DNA of 64,000 bases from contig NZ_LZSX01000079.1 of the NCBI RefSeq assembly GCF_001665835.1, positions 62,001 to 126,000 on the forward strand. The letters are read 5' to 3'. Shown piece by piece: positions 27,232 to 36,045 of the stretch; positions within the stretch are counted from its first letter, which is position 1, and each line of letters starts with the position of its first letter. The translations under genes were made by a program, and so were the position numbers. The notes under the pieces are model-generated. The model was given only the letters and a program-made list of their open reading frames with translations. It ran no database searches and was not told the DNA's origin. Source of the DNA: Mycobacterium colombiense (GTDB lineage: Bacteria; Actinomycetota; Actinomycetes; Mycobacteriales; Mycobacteriaceae).

Positions 27232-27676
27232 CAGCTACCGCGTGAACGTTGGCAAACGGCCGCCCTGATGACGCACCCGATCTAGCTGCCGCCTTGGGTG
27301 TCACGTTGAGACCACTCCTGGCGTCCCGGCCCGGCATCTCGGCGCTCAGATCGACGCACCGAGGCGAGCCACCGACCCGCTTTCCGGTACCGAAGTAGCT
27401 CCTCCGCGGGGTTTCACCAAATCCGCCGGTCTGTTACCTGGGCTGAATACCTTCTAACGGTATGGATTGTGCGCATTTAATAAACTCCCCGCAATTATGA
27501 ACAAATACTGCATTTAGCAAGAGCGCAATGAATTCATATTGCTTTTCCGTCCGCACGGCCACGCGCCGAAATGCATCCAGCAACGGCTTCGATCGCGCGG
27601 AACGCATGCTTGGGGACCCCGTGCAGACCGGACCGTTGGGGTGGGCCTCACCCCTCGTCGAGGCCCACCGTCCGGT
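27232..27676. other. Gene-free stretch after the tRNA, unusually AT-rich
   Basis: 445 bases without a convincing gene. Around 27440-27545 the base composition turns clearly AT-rich compared with the rest of the window (for example CATTTAATAAACTCC and GCAATTATGAACAAATACTG). No direct repeat of the tRNA 3' end, integrase or transposase remnant was seen. It may be the scar of an old insertion next to a tRNA. Confidence 0.4.
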
Positions 27677-27871
27677 TCAGTCGCCGAATGATCGGGTGAT
27701 GCAGACCTGGTCTGACGCAGAGACATTCAGCCCCGTGGTGTCGTTGCCGATCGAGTCGCCGGCGACCCGGAGGAGCCAACTCGGCTCGCTGCAGGCGGCA
27801 CTACAGCCGTCCATGAGCACGGCGGTGAGAGCAAGGATTGACGCAAGAACGAATCTCTTGAGACCCGCCAT
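27677..27871 (-). CDS. Small putative lipoprotein or secreted peptide
   Basis: 64 residues beginning MAGLKRF, followed by a hydrophobic stretch (VLASILALTAVLM) and a Cys in VLMDGC that could be a lipobox cysteine, though Asp at -2 is unusual. The exported part is about 40 residues with two further cysteines. AAGGGG lies 7 bases before the ATG at 27869-27871. Two ACACGTGT palindromes lie directly upstream. No known family recognised; not recalled from the M. tuberculosis locus. Confidence 0.5.
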   Translation of the reverse strand: MAGLKRFVLASILALTAVLMDGCSAACSEPSWLLRVAGDSIGNDTTGLNVSASDQVCITRSFGD

Positions 27872-27893
27872 CAGGCACCCCTTAGTCGAGGCG

Positions 27894-27927
27894 AACACGT
27901 GTCTAACAGCCCTGCCGAACACGTGTT
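27894..27927. promoter_or_regulatory. Two spaced palindromes, GAACACGTGT
   Basis: GAACACGTGTC and GAACACGTGTT each contain the palindrome ACACGTGT (27895-27902 and 27919-27926), 24 bases apart centre to centre. They lie 24-55 bases upstream of the small lipoprotein gene, where a TetR-like repressor might bind. The half-site spacing (AAC-N4-GTT) differs from the KstR operator as remembered. Confidence 0.5.
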
Positions 27928-27967
27928 AAATAACCAAACGATCCATTCGCAAACCCGATTACAACCC

Positions 27968-27985
27968 GATAACAGAGTTGTTATC
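27968..27985. promoter_or_regulatory. Palindrome upstream of the adenylate cyclase gene
   Basis: GATAACA-GAGT-TGTTATC: perfect 7-base arms around 4 bases, flanked further out by CCC and GGG. It lies 87 bases before the cyclase start, in the gap shared with the divergent lipoprotein gene. No T-run follows, so an operator is likelier than a terminator. Confidence 0.45.
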
Positions 27986-28071
27986 AGACTCGGGAAACTT
28001 GCGGAGGCGAAAACGGCAATATTCATGCGGCAGTCGACAAAATTCGCTGCTCAGCGGTTAGGCTTACACCC

Positions 28072-29403
28072 GTGGCGGCCAAGAAGTGTGGCGCCCCACC
28101 AAGACGCCTCGACGGCTCCTCGGAGCGCCCGGACTGCGTGGCCGTGGCGCGGGCCCAGTCACGCGCCCGCAATCAGCACTACGCCGACAGCGCCGCACGC
28201 GAATTTCGAGTGCTCTCAATCGCGGCCTGGCTGGCAGTGGCGGTCTGCACCACTTTCGTGGTGCTGCAGGTGGTCACCGGCGCCTGGATCTGGCAGATGC
28301 TGCTCCTCAATGTCGTCTCGGCGGTGATCTTCGCGTGTGTGCCGTGGCTGCACCGCTTCGGTGATCTGGTTGCACCGCTGACCTTCATCGGCGCCGCCTA
28401 CGTCACGGTCTTCGCCACCTGCTGGGACTCGGGCACGGCCTCGGGCGCCCAGTTCTTCTTGGTGGTGGGCGCCTGCCTGGTGGTGCTGGTGCTGGGGCTT
28501 GATCACATCGTGTTGGCCGCAATCCTGGCGGCGATCGCCGCCGGCCTGATCATCGCCCTGGAATTCCTCGTTCCCCGCGACACCGGGCTGGTGCCGCCCT
28601 GGGCGCAGTCCATGATGTTCGTCGTCACCATCGTCTCCGCCTGCGTGATGGTGTTCATCACGGTGTGGTACGCGTTGCGCGATACCCAGCGCGCCGAGGC
28701 GGTGATGGAATCCGAGTACGAGCGGTCGGAGGCACTGCTGGCCAACATGTTGCCGGCCAGCATCGCCGAGCGTCTCAAGAGCGTCGACCGCAACGTCATC
28801 GCCGACAAATACGACGAGGCCTCCGTCCTGTTCGCCGACATCGTCGGGTTCACCGAACGCGCCAGCAGCACAGCGCCGGCCGACCTGGTGCGGTTCCTGG
28901 ATCGGCTGTACGGCGCCTTCGACGAGTTGGTGGACCGACACGGCCTGGAGAAGATCAAGGTGAGCGGCGACTCCTACATGGTGGTCAGCGGGGTCCCGCG
29001 CGTGCGGCCGGACCACGCCTTCGCCCTCGCCGATTTCGCGCTCGACATGGCCAATGTTGCTGCGGCACTGAAGGATCCGCACGATCAGGCCGTCTGGTTG
29101 CGGATGGGCATGGCCTGCGGACCCGTCGTCGCCGGCGTCGTGGGTTCGCGCCGCTTCTTCTACGACGTGTGGGGCGATGCGGTCAACGTGGCGTCGCGGA
29201 TGGAGTCCACCGATTCGGTGGGTCGAATTCAAGTGCCCGAGGCGATGTATGAACGCCTCAAACACGAGTTCGTTCTGCAGGAGCGCGGCCGGATCGAGAT
29301 CAAGGGCAAGGGCGTTATGCGCACCTGGTATCTAATCGGCCGCAAGACAGGCGAAGAACCCACCGACCTGCGTGCCGAAGATCCACGCACGGTCCACGTC
29401 TGA
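28072..29403 (+). CDS. cya: Membrane-bound class III adenylate cyclase
   Basis: 443 residues, the same length as Rv1625c: a cytosolic N-terminus, six TM helices (about 48-210), a short linker, then one class IIIa cyclase domain (about 245-430). Metal-binding D256 lies in FADIVGFTERASS and the second in KVSGDSYMVV; the adenine and transition-state residues are in YDVWGDAVNVASRMES. It works as a homodimer resembling one half of a mammalian cyclase. GTG start at 28072; TAGGCT (28059-28064) ends 7 bases upstream, so a leaderless mRNA is likely. The stress protein at 3.9 kb may bind its product. Confidence 0.95.
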   Translation: MAAKKCGAPPRRLDGSSERPDCVAVARAQSRARNQHYADSAAREFRVLSIAAWLAVAVCTTFVVLQVVTGAWIWQMLLLNVVSAVIFACVPWLHRFGDLVAPLTFIGAAYVTVFATCWDSGTASGAQFFLVVGACLVVLVLGLDHIVLAAILAAIAAGLIIALEFLVPRDTGLVPPWAQSMMFVVTIVSACVMVFITVWYALRDTQRAEAVMESEYERSEALLANMLPASIAERLKSVDRNVIADKYDEASVLFADIVGFTERASSTAPADLVRFLDRLYGAFDELVDRHGLEKIKVSGDSYMVVSGVPRVRPDHAFALADFALDMANVAAALKDPHDQAVWLRMGMACGPVVAGVVGSRRFFYDVWGDAVNVASRMESTDSVGRIQVPEAMYERLKHEFVLQERGRIEIKGKGVMRTWYLIGRKTGEEPTDLRAEDPRTVHV

Positions 29404-29448
29404 CGAAAGTCCCTGTACCACGGCTCACGTTTGTGCCAGACTGCGGCC

Positions 29449-30036
29449 ATGACTATCTCCCCTGGCTCTCCTGGAACCCAGCCCGTTCCAAGCCTGCTGC
29501 CGCATCTGTGGAAATCCGCTCTGCTGTCGGGAATTCTGTCTCTTGTCCTCGGTATCCTGGTGCTGGCGTGGCCGGGAATTTCCATCCTGGTCGCCGCCGT
29601 CGCGTTCGGCGTTTATCTGTTGATCACCGGTATCGCGCAGGTTGTCTTCGCGTTCTCGCTTCACGTCTCGGCGGGCAGCCGGATCCTGCTGTTCATCAGT
29701 GGCGCGGCGTCGTTGATCCTCGCGCTGCTGGCATTCCGTCATTTCGGTCAGGGATACGCAATCCTGCTGCTGGCCATCTGGATTGGCATCGGGTTCATCT
29801 TCCGCGGTGTCGCCACAACGATTTCGGCGGTCAGTGACCCGCACCTGCCGGGCCGAGGCTGGAACATCTTCGTCGGCGTGATCAGCCTGCTCGCCGGCAT
29901 CGTCGTGCTGGCGTCGCCGTTCCAGTCCATCGTCACCCTGGCGATCGTGGTCGGCGCGTGGTTCGTGGTCATCGGCGTGTTCGAGATCATTTCGTCGTTC
30001 GGAATTCGCAAGGCCTCCAAAACCCTCGCCGGCTGA
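29449..30036 (+). CDS. HdeD-family membrane protein
   Basis: 195 residues, six TM helices in three hairpins, the HdeD/DUF308 pattern (LVLGILVLAWPGISI, ISLLAGIVVLASPFQS). HdeD of enteric bacteria is tied to acid resistance; the role here is unknown. The ATG at 29449 is preferred over the GTG at 29431 because it gives the length remembered for Rv1624c. It lies between the cyclase and cydA on the same strand. Confidence 0.85.
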   Translation: MTISPGSPGTQPVPSLLPHLWKSALLSGILSLVLGILVLAWPGISILVAAVAFGVYLLITGIAQVVFAFSLHVSAGSRILLFISGAASLILALLAFRHFGQGYAILLLAIWIGIGFIFRGVATTISAVSDPHLPGRGWNIFVGVISLLAGIVVLASPFQSIVTLAIVVGAWFVVIGVFEIISSFGIRKASKTLAG

Positions 30037-30068
30037 CGAGGGCACCGGTAGCGGAGGCGCCGACTCAT

Positions 30069-30087
30069 CTACTACACTCTGTCGTAG
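30069..30087. promoter_or_regulatory. Imperfect dyad upstream of cydA
   Basis: CTAC-T-ACA-CTC-TGT-C-GTAG: 7 of 8 arm positions pair around a 3-base centre. It lies 38-56 bases before the cydA start, where a regulator of the oxidase operon would bind. The halves resemble BlaI/CopY-type sites (TACA/TGTA), but the centre is one base longer than in the classical sites. Confidence 0.45.
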
Positions 30088-30124
30088 CCGTTGATCGGCC
30101 CTCCGCAGTCTCGGGAGATGACAG

Positions 30125-31597
30125 ATGAATGTCGTCGATATTTCGCGGTGGCAGTTCGGTATCACTACCGTCTACCACTTCATCTTCGTGCCGCTCACCA
30201 TCGGTTTGGCGCCGCTGATCGCCATCATGCAGACGGTCTGGGTGGCCACCGGTAACACCGCCTGGTACCGACTGACCAAATTCTTCGGCAAGATGTTCCT
30301 GATCAACTTCGCCATCGGCGTGGCGACCGGGATCGTCCAAGAATTTCAGTTCGGGATGAACTGGTCGGAGTACTCGAAGTTCGTCGGCGACATCTTCGGT
30401 GCGCCACTGGCGATGGAGGGGTTGTTCGCCTTCTTCTTCGAGTCCACGTTCATCGGATTGTGGATCTTCGGCTGGAGCCGGCTGCCGAAGCTGATACACC
30501 TGGCCTGTATCTGGATCGTCGCGTTCGGTGTCAACGCGTCGGCGTTCTTCATCATCGCGGCGAACTCGTTCATGCAGCACCCGGTCGGCGCGCACTACAA
30601 CCCCGCGACGCGACGCGCCGAGCTCGACGACATCTTTGCCCTGCTGTCCAATAACACTGCGCAAGCGGCATTTTCACATACCGTGACCGGGGCGCTCCTG
30701 GTTGCGGGCACCTTCGTCGCCGCGGTCAGCGCATGGTGGATGGTGCGCTCACGCAAGCAGGGGGCGGCCACGCCGGAAGCGCAAACCGATGCCCGCACCA
30801 TGTTTCGTCCCGCGGCCATCCTGGGCTGCGGGGTGGTATTGCTCGCCACTGTCGGCCTGTTCTTCACCGGTGACCGGCAGGGCAAGCTGATGTTCGTCCA
30901 GCAGCCGATGAAGATGGCGTCGGCGGAGGCGTTGTGCCACACCCAGACCGATCCCGACTTCTCGGTGCTGACGATCGGAACACACAACAACTGCGGCAGC
31001 GTCGCCGAGGTCATCAAGGTGCATTATGTGCTGCCATTCCTGGCCGAGGGCAAGTTCAGCGGGGTGACGCTTCGCGGGGTGGACGAGTTGCAGCAGGAAT
31101 ACCAGCAGCGCTTCGGACCCGACGACTACCGGCCGAACCTGTTCGTCACCTACTGGTCCTTCCGGGCGATGATCGGATTCCTGGCGATCCCGGTGTTGTT
31201 CGCCCTGACCGTGCTGTGGGTCACCCGCGGCGGGCGAACACCCAAGAGCCGCTGGATCTCCTGGTTCGCCCTGCTCACCATCCCCACGCCATTTTTGGCC
31301 AACATCTCGGGGTGGGTGTTCACCGAGATGGGCCGCCAGCCCTGGGTGGTGGCGCCCAATCCCACTGGGGACCAATTGATTCGGATGACCGTGCGCGAAG
31401 GGGTGTCGCATCACGTGCCCGGCATGGTCATCACCTCCCTGGTGACCTTCACCCTCATCTACGCGGTGCTCGCGGTCCTCTGGTTCTTCTTGCTCAAGCG
31501 CTACACCGTCGAAGGGCCGCTGGAACACGACGCAGAACCCGCTCCCCCGCAAGCGCCCAGCGATGACGAGGTGGCACCTCTGTCCTTCGCGTACTGA
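30125..31597 (+). CDS. cydA: Cytochrome bd oxidase subunit I
   Basis: Haem-bearing, quinol-oxidising subunit of the high-affinity terminal oxidase, 490 residues with nine TM helices. The N-terminus WQFGITTVYHFIFVPLTIG supplies haem ligand H18. GWVFTEMGRQPWVV is the conserved segment after the sixth helix. The Q-loop is of the short type. GGGAG precedes the ATG. First gene of cydABDC; reduces oxygen at low tension and gives tolerance to respiratory inhibitors. Confidence 0.97.
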   Translation: MNVVDISRWQFGITTVYHFIFVPLTIGLAPLIAIMQTVWVATGNTAWYRLTKFFGKMFLINFAIGVATGIVQEFQFGMNWSEYSKFVGDIFGAPLAMEGLFAFFFESTFIGLWIFGWSRLPKLIHLACIWIVAFGVNASAFFIIAANSFMQHPVGAHYNPATRRAELDDIFALLSNNTAQAAFSHTVTGALLVAGTFVAAVSAWWMVRSRKQGAATPEAQTDARTMFRPAAILGCGVVLLATVGLFFTGDRQGKLMFVQQPMKMASAEALCHTQTDPDFSVLTIGTHNNCGSVAEVIKVHYVLPFLAEGKFSGVTLRGVDELQQEYQQRFGPDDYRPNLFVTYWSFRAMIGFLAIPVLFALTVLWVTRGGRTPKSRWISWFALLTIPTPFLANISGWVFTEMGRQPWVVAPNPTGDQLIRMTVREGVSHHVPGMVITSLVTFTLIYAVLAVLWFFLLKRYTVEGPLEHDAEPAPPQAPSDDEVAPLSFAY

Positions 31598-31632
31598 CGA
31601 GGGCTTACCCGACGCCGAAAGGAGTTGCGACG

Positions 31633-32673
31633 GTGGGACTACAGGAAGTGTGGTTCGGCATCATCGGGGTGCTGTTCCTGGGTTTCTTCATCCTCGAGGG
31701 CTTCGACTTCGGCGTGGGCATGTTGATGGAGCCGTTCGCCCGCGTCGGCATCGGCGAACCCGAACCCGTGCGCCGCGCGGCGCTCAACACCATCGGACCG
31801 GTGTGGGACGGCAACGAGGTCTGGCTGATCGTCGGCGGCGCAGCGATGTTCGCCGCCTTCCCCGCCTGGTACGCGACCGTGTTCTCCACGCTGTACCTGC
31901 CGCTGCTGGCGATCCTTTTCGGCATGATCGTGCGCGCCGTGGCGATCGAGTGGCGCGGCAAGATCGATGACACCAAATGGCGCGGCTGGGCCGACGTCGC
32001 CATCGCGGCCGGGTCGTGGCTGCCGGCCGTTTTGTGGGGCGTCGCGTTCGCAATCCTGGTGCGCGGACTCCCGGTCGGGGCCGACGGCCACATTCACCTC
32101 TCGATCACCGACGTGCTCAACGCCTACACGCTGCTGGGCGGCTTGGCCACCGCCGGACTGTTCTTGTTCTACGGAGCGACATTCGTCGCGTTGAAGACCT
32201 CCGGCGCCATCCGCGAGGACGCGTACCGGTTCGGCGTCTGGCTATCGCTTCCGGTCACCGGACTGATTGCGGCATTCGGACTTTGGACGCAACTGGCGCA
32301 CGGCAAGGACTGGACCTGGCTGGTGCTGGCCGTGGCGGTGCTGGCTCAACTGGCGGCGGTGCTGCTGGTGTGGCGCCGGGCGTCCGACGGCTGGGCGTTC
32401 ACCTGCGTCGCGCTGGTGGTCGCGGCCGTGGTGATCCTGCTCTTCGGCTCGCTGTATCCGAACTTGGTGCCCTCGACGCTGAACAAGCAGTGGAGCCTGA
32501 CCATCTACAACGCCTCCTCGACTCACTACACCCTGAAAGTCATGACGTGGGTGACGGCGTTCATGGCCCCGCTGACGGTCATCTACCAAGCCTGGTCGTA
32601 TTGGATTTTCCGGCAACGGATCTCGGCCGACCGGATACCCGCGCCGATCGGACTGGCAAGGCGCCCGTCCTGA
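31633..32673 (+). CDS. cydB: Cytochrome bd oxidase subunit II
   Basis: 346-residue membrane partner of CydA. The N-terminus contains the family hallmark FLGFFILEGFDFGVGML, and GPVWDGNEVWLIVGG follows. GTG at 31633 has GAAAGGAG upstream. Its stop overlaps the likely CTG start of cydD as CTGA. Confidence 0.96.
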   Translation: MGLQEVWFGIIGVLFLGFFILEGFDFGVGMLMEPFARVGIGEPEPVRRAALNTIGPVWDGNEVWLIVGGAAMFAAFPAWYATVFSTLYLPLLAILFGMIVRAVAIEWRGKIDDTKWRGWADVAIAAGSWLPAVLWGVAFAILVRGLPVGADGHIHLSITDVLNAYTLLGGLATAGLFLFYGATFVALKTSGAIREDAYRFGVWLSLPVTGLIAAFGLWTQLAHGKDWTWLVLAVAVLAQLAAVLLVWRRASDGWAFTCVALVVAAVVILLFGSLYPNLVPSTLNKQWSLTIYNASSTHYTLKVMTWVTAFMAPLTVIYQAWSYWIFRQRISADRIPAPIGLARRPS

Positions 32674-34349
32674 GCGGTACGGACCGTACCAGCCGGGCGC
32701 CGCTAGACCCGAGACTGTGGCGAGCCTCGGCGGCGGTGCGCCGCTACCTGGTCGCCGTGGTGACCTGCGGCGTGCTGATCTCCGGCTGCGCGATCGGATC
32801 GGCGATCGTCTTGGCGCGCATCGTCGCCCGCGTCCTCGGCGAGCCCGCCGCCCGGAGCCTGCACGTCTGGCTGGGTCCGCTGTCAATCCTGTTGGCGCTC
32901 TGGGTGGTTCGTGCGTTAACGCATTGGCTTCAGGCCCGACTGGGGCAACGGGGAGCCAGCGCGGTCATCGCCGATCTGTCCGGCCAGGTGCTTGCCGCGG
33001 TGACCGCCAGGCAACCCGGCGAACTGGCGATGCAACGCGACACCGCCGCCGTCGTCGTCACCCGCGGGCTGGATGGCTTGCGCCCCTACTTCACCGGCTA
33101 CCTGCCGACGTTGATGCTCGCCGCGATCCTGACCCCGGCGACCGTCGCCGTGGTTGCGGCCTACGACCTGAAATCGGCGGTAGTCGTGGCGATCACGCTG
33201 CCCCTGATACCGATCTTCATGGTGCTGATCGGGCTGGCCACCGCCGACCGGTCGGCCGCGGCGCTGGCCGCGATGACGACGCTGCAGGCCCGGTTGCTGG
33301 ACCTGATCGCGGGCATCCCCACCCTGCGGGCGCTGGGCCGCAGCTCGGGCCCCGAACATCGCATCGCCGAACTGGCTGCGGCGCACCGCCGCTCGGCCAT
33401 GGCGACGCTGCGGATCGCCTTCCTGTCGGCCCTGGTGCTGGAGCTGCTGGCCACGCTCGGGGTGGCGCTGATCGCCGTCGGAATAGGCCTTCGACTGGTG
33501 TTCGGCGAGATGACCCTGACCACGGGTTTGACCGTCCTGTTGCTGGCGCCGGACGTGTACTGGCCGCTGCGCCGCATCGGCGTGGAGTTCCATGCCGCGC
33601 AAGACGGCAGGGCCGCCGCCGGTGCCGCGTTCGCCCTCATCGGCGAGCCGACCGCGTCGGCGGCCGGGACTCAGAAGGTCACCGCGCGCGGCGCGCGGAT
33701 TCGCCTCGACCATCTGACCGTGGACGGCCGCGACGGCCAGGCGCCACACGATCTGAGCGCGGTCATCGAACCCGGCACGGTGACCGTGCTGACCGGGCGC
33801 AACGGCGCCGGCAAGAGCACCACCCTGCAGGCGATCGCCGGCATCAGCGTGCCGTCGTCGGGCCGGGTCATCGTGGACGGTGTTGACGTCGCCGATCTGG
33901 AGCCCGCCGGCTGGTGGGCGCAGCTGTCCTGGCTGCCCCAACGACCGGTGCTCGTGCCGGGCACCGTCGACGACAACCTGAAGCTGCTCGGAGGTCTTGA
34001 CGACACCGAAAAGGCCTGTGCCGATTCCGGATTCGACGCGGTGCTGGCCGAGCTGCCAAATCGGGGCGACACCGTGCTCGGGCGCAGCGGTGTCGGGCTG
34101 TCGTTGGGGCAGCGCCAACGGCTGGGTCTGGCCCGTGCGCTCGGCTCGACGGCCGCCGTGCTGTTGCTCGACGAGCCGACCGCACACCTGGACGCCGCCA
34201 CCGAGGACCGCGTCTTGCGGGCCATCGTCGAGCGGGCCCGGGCCGGTGCGACCGTGATCGTCGTCGGCCACCGTGCGCCGGTGCTGGCCATCGGTGACCG
34301 GGTCATCGAAGTCGTCGCCGAGCGGGGGGCGCGATATGCCCCGGCGTGA
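32670..34349 (+). CDS. cydD: ABC exporter subunit CydD
   Basis: Half of the heterodimeric CydDC exporter needed to assemble cytochrome bd (it moves thiols or haem, depending on the study). About 559 residues: six TM helices, then an ABC domain with Walker A GRNGAGKS (376-383), signature LSLGQRQR and Walker B LLLDEPTAHLD. The start is uncertain. The family-like N-terminus APLDPRLWRASAAVRRYL lies upstream of the first GTG (32736), so CTG at 32670, fused to the cydB stop as CTGA, is proposed. TTG at 32601 inside cydB is the alternative. Confidence 0.9.
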   Translation: MSGTDRTSRAPLDPRLWRASAAVRRYLVAVVTCGVLISGCAIGSAIVLARIVARVLGEPAARSLHVWLGPLSILLALWVVRALTHWLQARLGQRGASAVIADLSGQVLAAVTARQPGELAMQRDTAAVVVTRGLDGLRPYFTGYLPTLMLAAILTPATVAVVAAYDLKSAVVVAITLPLIPIFMVLIGLATADRSAAALAAMTTLQARLLDLIAGIPTLRALGRSSGPEHRIAELAAAHRRSAMATLRIAFLSALVLELLATLGVALIAVGIGLRLVFGEMTLTTGLTVLLLAPDVYWPLRRIGVEFHAAQDGRAAAGAAFALIGEPTASAAGTQKVTARGARIRLDHLTVDGRDGQAPHDLSAVIEPGTVTVLTGRNGAGKSTTLQAIAGISVPSSGRVIVDGVDVADLEPAGWWAQLSWLPQRPVLVPGTVDDNLKLLGGLDDTEKACADSGFDAVLAELPNRGDTVLGRSGVGLSLGQRQRLGLARALGSTAAVLLLDEPTAHLDAATEDRVLRAIVERARAGATVIVVGHRAPVLAIGDRVIEVVAERGARYAPA

Positions 34350-36045
34350 TCCGCTCGTGGACGCTTTGACACTGCTGCGCCCGCGGCTGCCCCGCGTCCT
34401 GGCGGCGATTGCGCTAGGGGTGCTCTCGCTGGCTAGTGCGCTGGCCCTGGCCGGTGTCTCGGCATGGCTGATCACCCGGGCCTGGCAGATGCCGCCCGTG
34501 CTGGACCTGTCGGTGGCGGCGGTCGCGGTTCGGATGTTCGCGATCTCGCGCGGCGTGCTGCACTACTGCGAGCGACTGGCCACCCACGACACGGCCCTGC
34601 GCGCGGCCGGCACCGCACGGGTACAGATCTACCAGCGGCTGGCCCGCGGACCGGCGGCGGCCGCCGTCCGGCTGCACAGCGGTGAACTGGTGGCGCGGGT
34701 GGGCACCGACGTCGACGAGCTGGCCAACGTCCTGGTGCGCGCCCTGGTGCCGATCGGCGTCGCGATGGTGCTGGCGCTGGCGGCAACCGCCGTCGTCGCG
34801 GCCACCTCGCCGGCCGCGGCCGCGGTGCTGGCCGTTTGCCTGCTGATCGCCGGCTTGGTCGCGCCCCGGCTCGCCGGCCTGGCCGCCGCGACGCAGGAAG
34901 ACGTTGCGCGACAGCGTCATTCCGAACGCGACATGTCCGCGATGGTGGCCCTCGAACATGCCCCCGAGCTTCGGGTCGCCGGCCTGCTGCCCGATGTCAT
35001 CGCCGAATCGCAACGGCGGCAACGCGCTTGGGGCGATGCCCTGGACGCCGCCGCCAAACCGGCGGCCATCGCCGAGGCGATGCCGACCGCGGCGATCGGG
35101 GCGAGCGTGCTGGGCGCGGTGGTGTGCGGGATCGGGTTGGCGCACGCGGTCGCGCCCACCACGCTGGCCGTGCTGATGCTGCTGCCGCTGTCCGCCTTCG
35201 AGGCGATGACGCCGTTACCGGCCGCCGCCGTCCAATTGACGCGGTCGCGGATCGCCGCGCGCCGCCTGCTCGAACTGAGCCCGCCCGGGCCCGAGAACCC
35301 GACGGCGAGCGCGCCCACACCGGACGGCACCGGACGGTTGTCGGCCGACGTGCGTTCCGGTCACGACAACGCGGCTCGCTCGACCCGGATAACGGTGGAT
35401 CTGCCCCCGGGTGCGCGGCTTGCCGTCACCGGCGCCAGCGGTTCCGGCAAGACGACGCTGTTGATGACGCTCGCCGGCCTGCTGGCGCCCCTGGACGGGC
35501 GGGTGACGCTGGACGGTACCGCCGTGAACGGGTTCGGCGAGGCCGACTTGCGCAGCGCGATCGGGTTTTTCGCCGAGGACGCCCATATCTTTGCCACCAC
35601 CCTGCGCGACAACCTGTTGGTCGCCCGCGGAGACTGCCCCGACGACGAATTGACGGCAGCACTGGACGCGGTCGGCCTGGGCGCCTGGTTCGCCGGCCTG
35701 CCCGGCGGCTTGTCCACGGTGCTCACCGGTGGGGCGCAAGCCCTTTCGGCCGGCCAGCGCCGAAGGCTATTGCTGGCCCGGGCGGTGATCTCGCCCACGC
35801 GGATCGTGCTGCTCGACGAGCCCACCGAACACCTCGATGTCAGCGACGCCGAACAGGTTCTCCGCGACCTGTTGGCCCCGGATTCGCGGTTGATGTCCGC
35901 GCGGCGGACGGTGGTGGTGGCGACTCACCACCTGCCCGCGGGGCTGGGCTGTCGGCAACTACGCGTCGATGACGAGGTGACGCGTGTGCGCCCAGAGGTG
36001 TCGCCGGCGCGGCATGAATTCCAGCGACAGCAGCACGAACAGTAG
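34336..36045 (+). CDS. cydC: ABC exporter subunit CydC
   Basis: Second half of the CydDC exporter, 569 residues. Six TM helices are followed by an ABC domain with Walker A GASGSGKT (366-373), a signature altered to LSAGQ (470-474) and Walker B LLDEPTEHLD. The ATG lies 14 bases inside cydD with GGGGGGC before it. The last 87 bases overlap, tail to tail, the opposite-strand gene ending at 35959. Confidence 0.94.
   Translation: MPRRDPLVDALTLLRPRLPRVLAAIALGVLSLASALALAGVSAWLITRAWQMPPVLDLSVAAVAVRMFAISRGVLHYCERLATHDTALRAAGTARVQIYQRLARGPAAAAVRLHSGELVARVGTDVDELANVLVRALVPIGVAMVLALAATAVVAATSPAAAAVLAVCLLIAGLVAPRLAGLAAATQEDVARQRHSERDMSAMVALEHAPELRVAGLLPDVIAESQRRQRAWGDALDAAAKPAAIAEAMPTAAIGASVLGAVVCGIGLAHAVAPTTLAVLMLLPLSAFEAMTPLPAAAVQLTRSRIAARRLLELSPPGPENPTASAPTPDGTGRLSADVRSGHDNAARSTRITVDLPPGARLAVTGASGSGKTTLLMTLAGLLAPLDGRVTLDGTAVNGFGEADLRSAIGFFAEDAHIFATTLRDNLLVARGDCPDDELTAALDAVGLGAWFAGLPGGLSTVLTGGAQALSAGQRRRLLLARAVISPTRIVLLDEPTEHLDVSDAEQVLRDLLAPDSRLMSARRTVVVATHHLPAGLGCRQLRVDDEVTRVRPEVSPARHEFQRQQHEQ

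Noticed and set aside
27232..28071. Integrated element with attachment repeats next to the tRNA
   Set aside because: No copy of the tRNA 3' end and no integrase or phage gene is visible; only composition hints at insertion.
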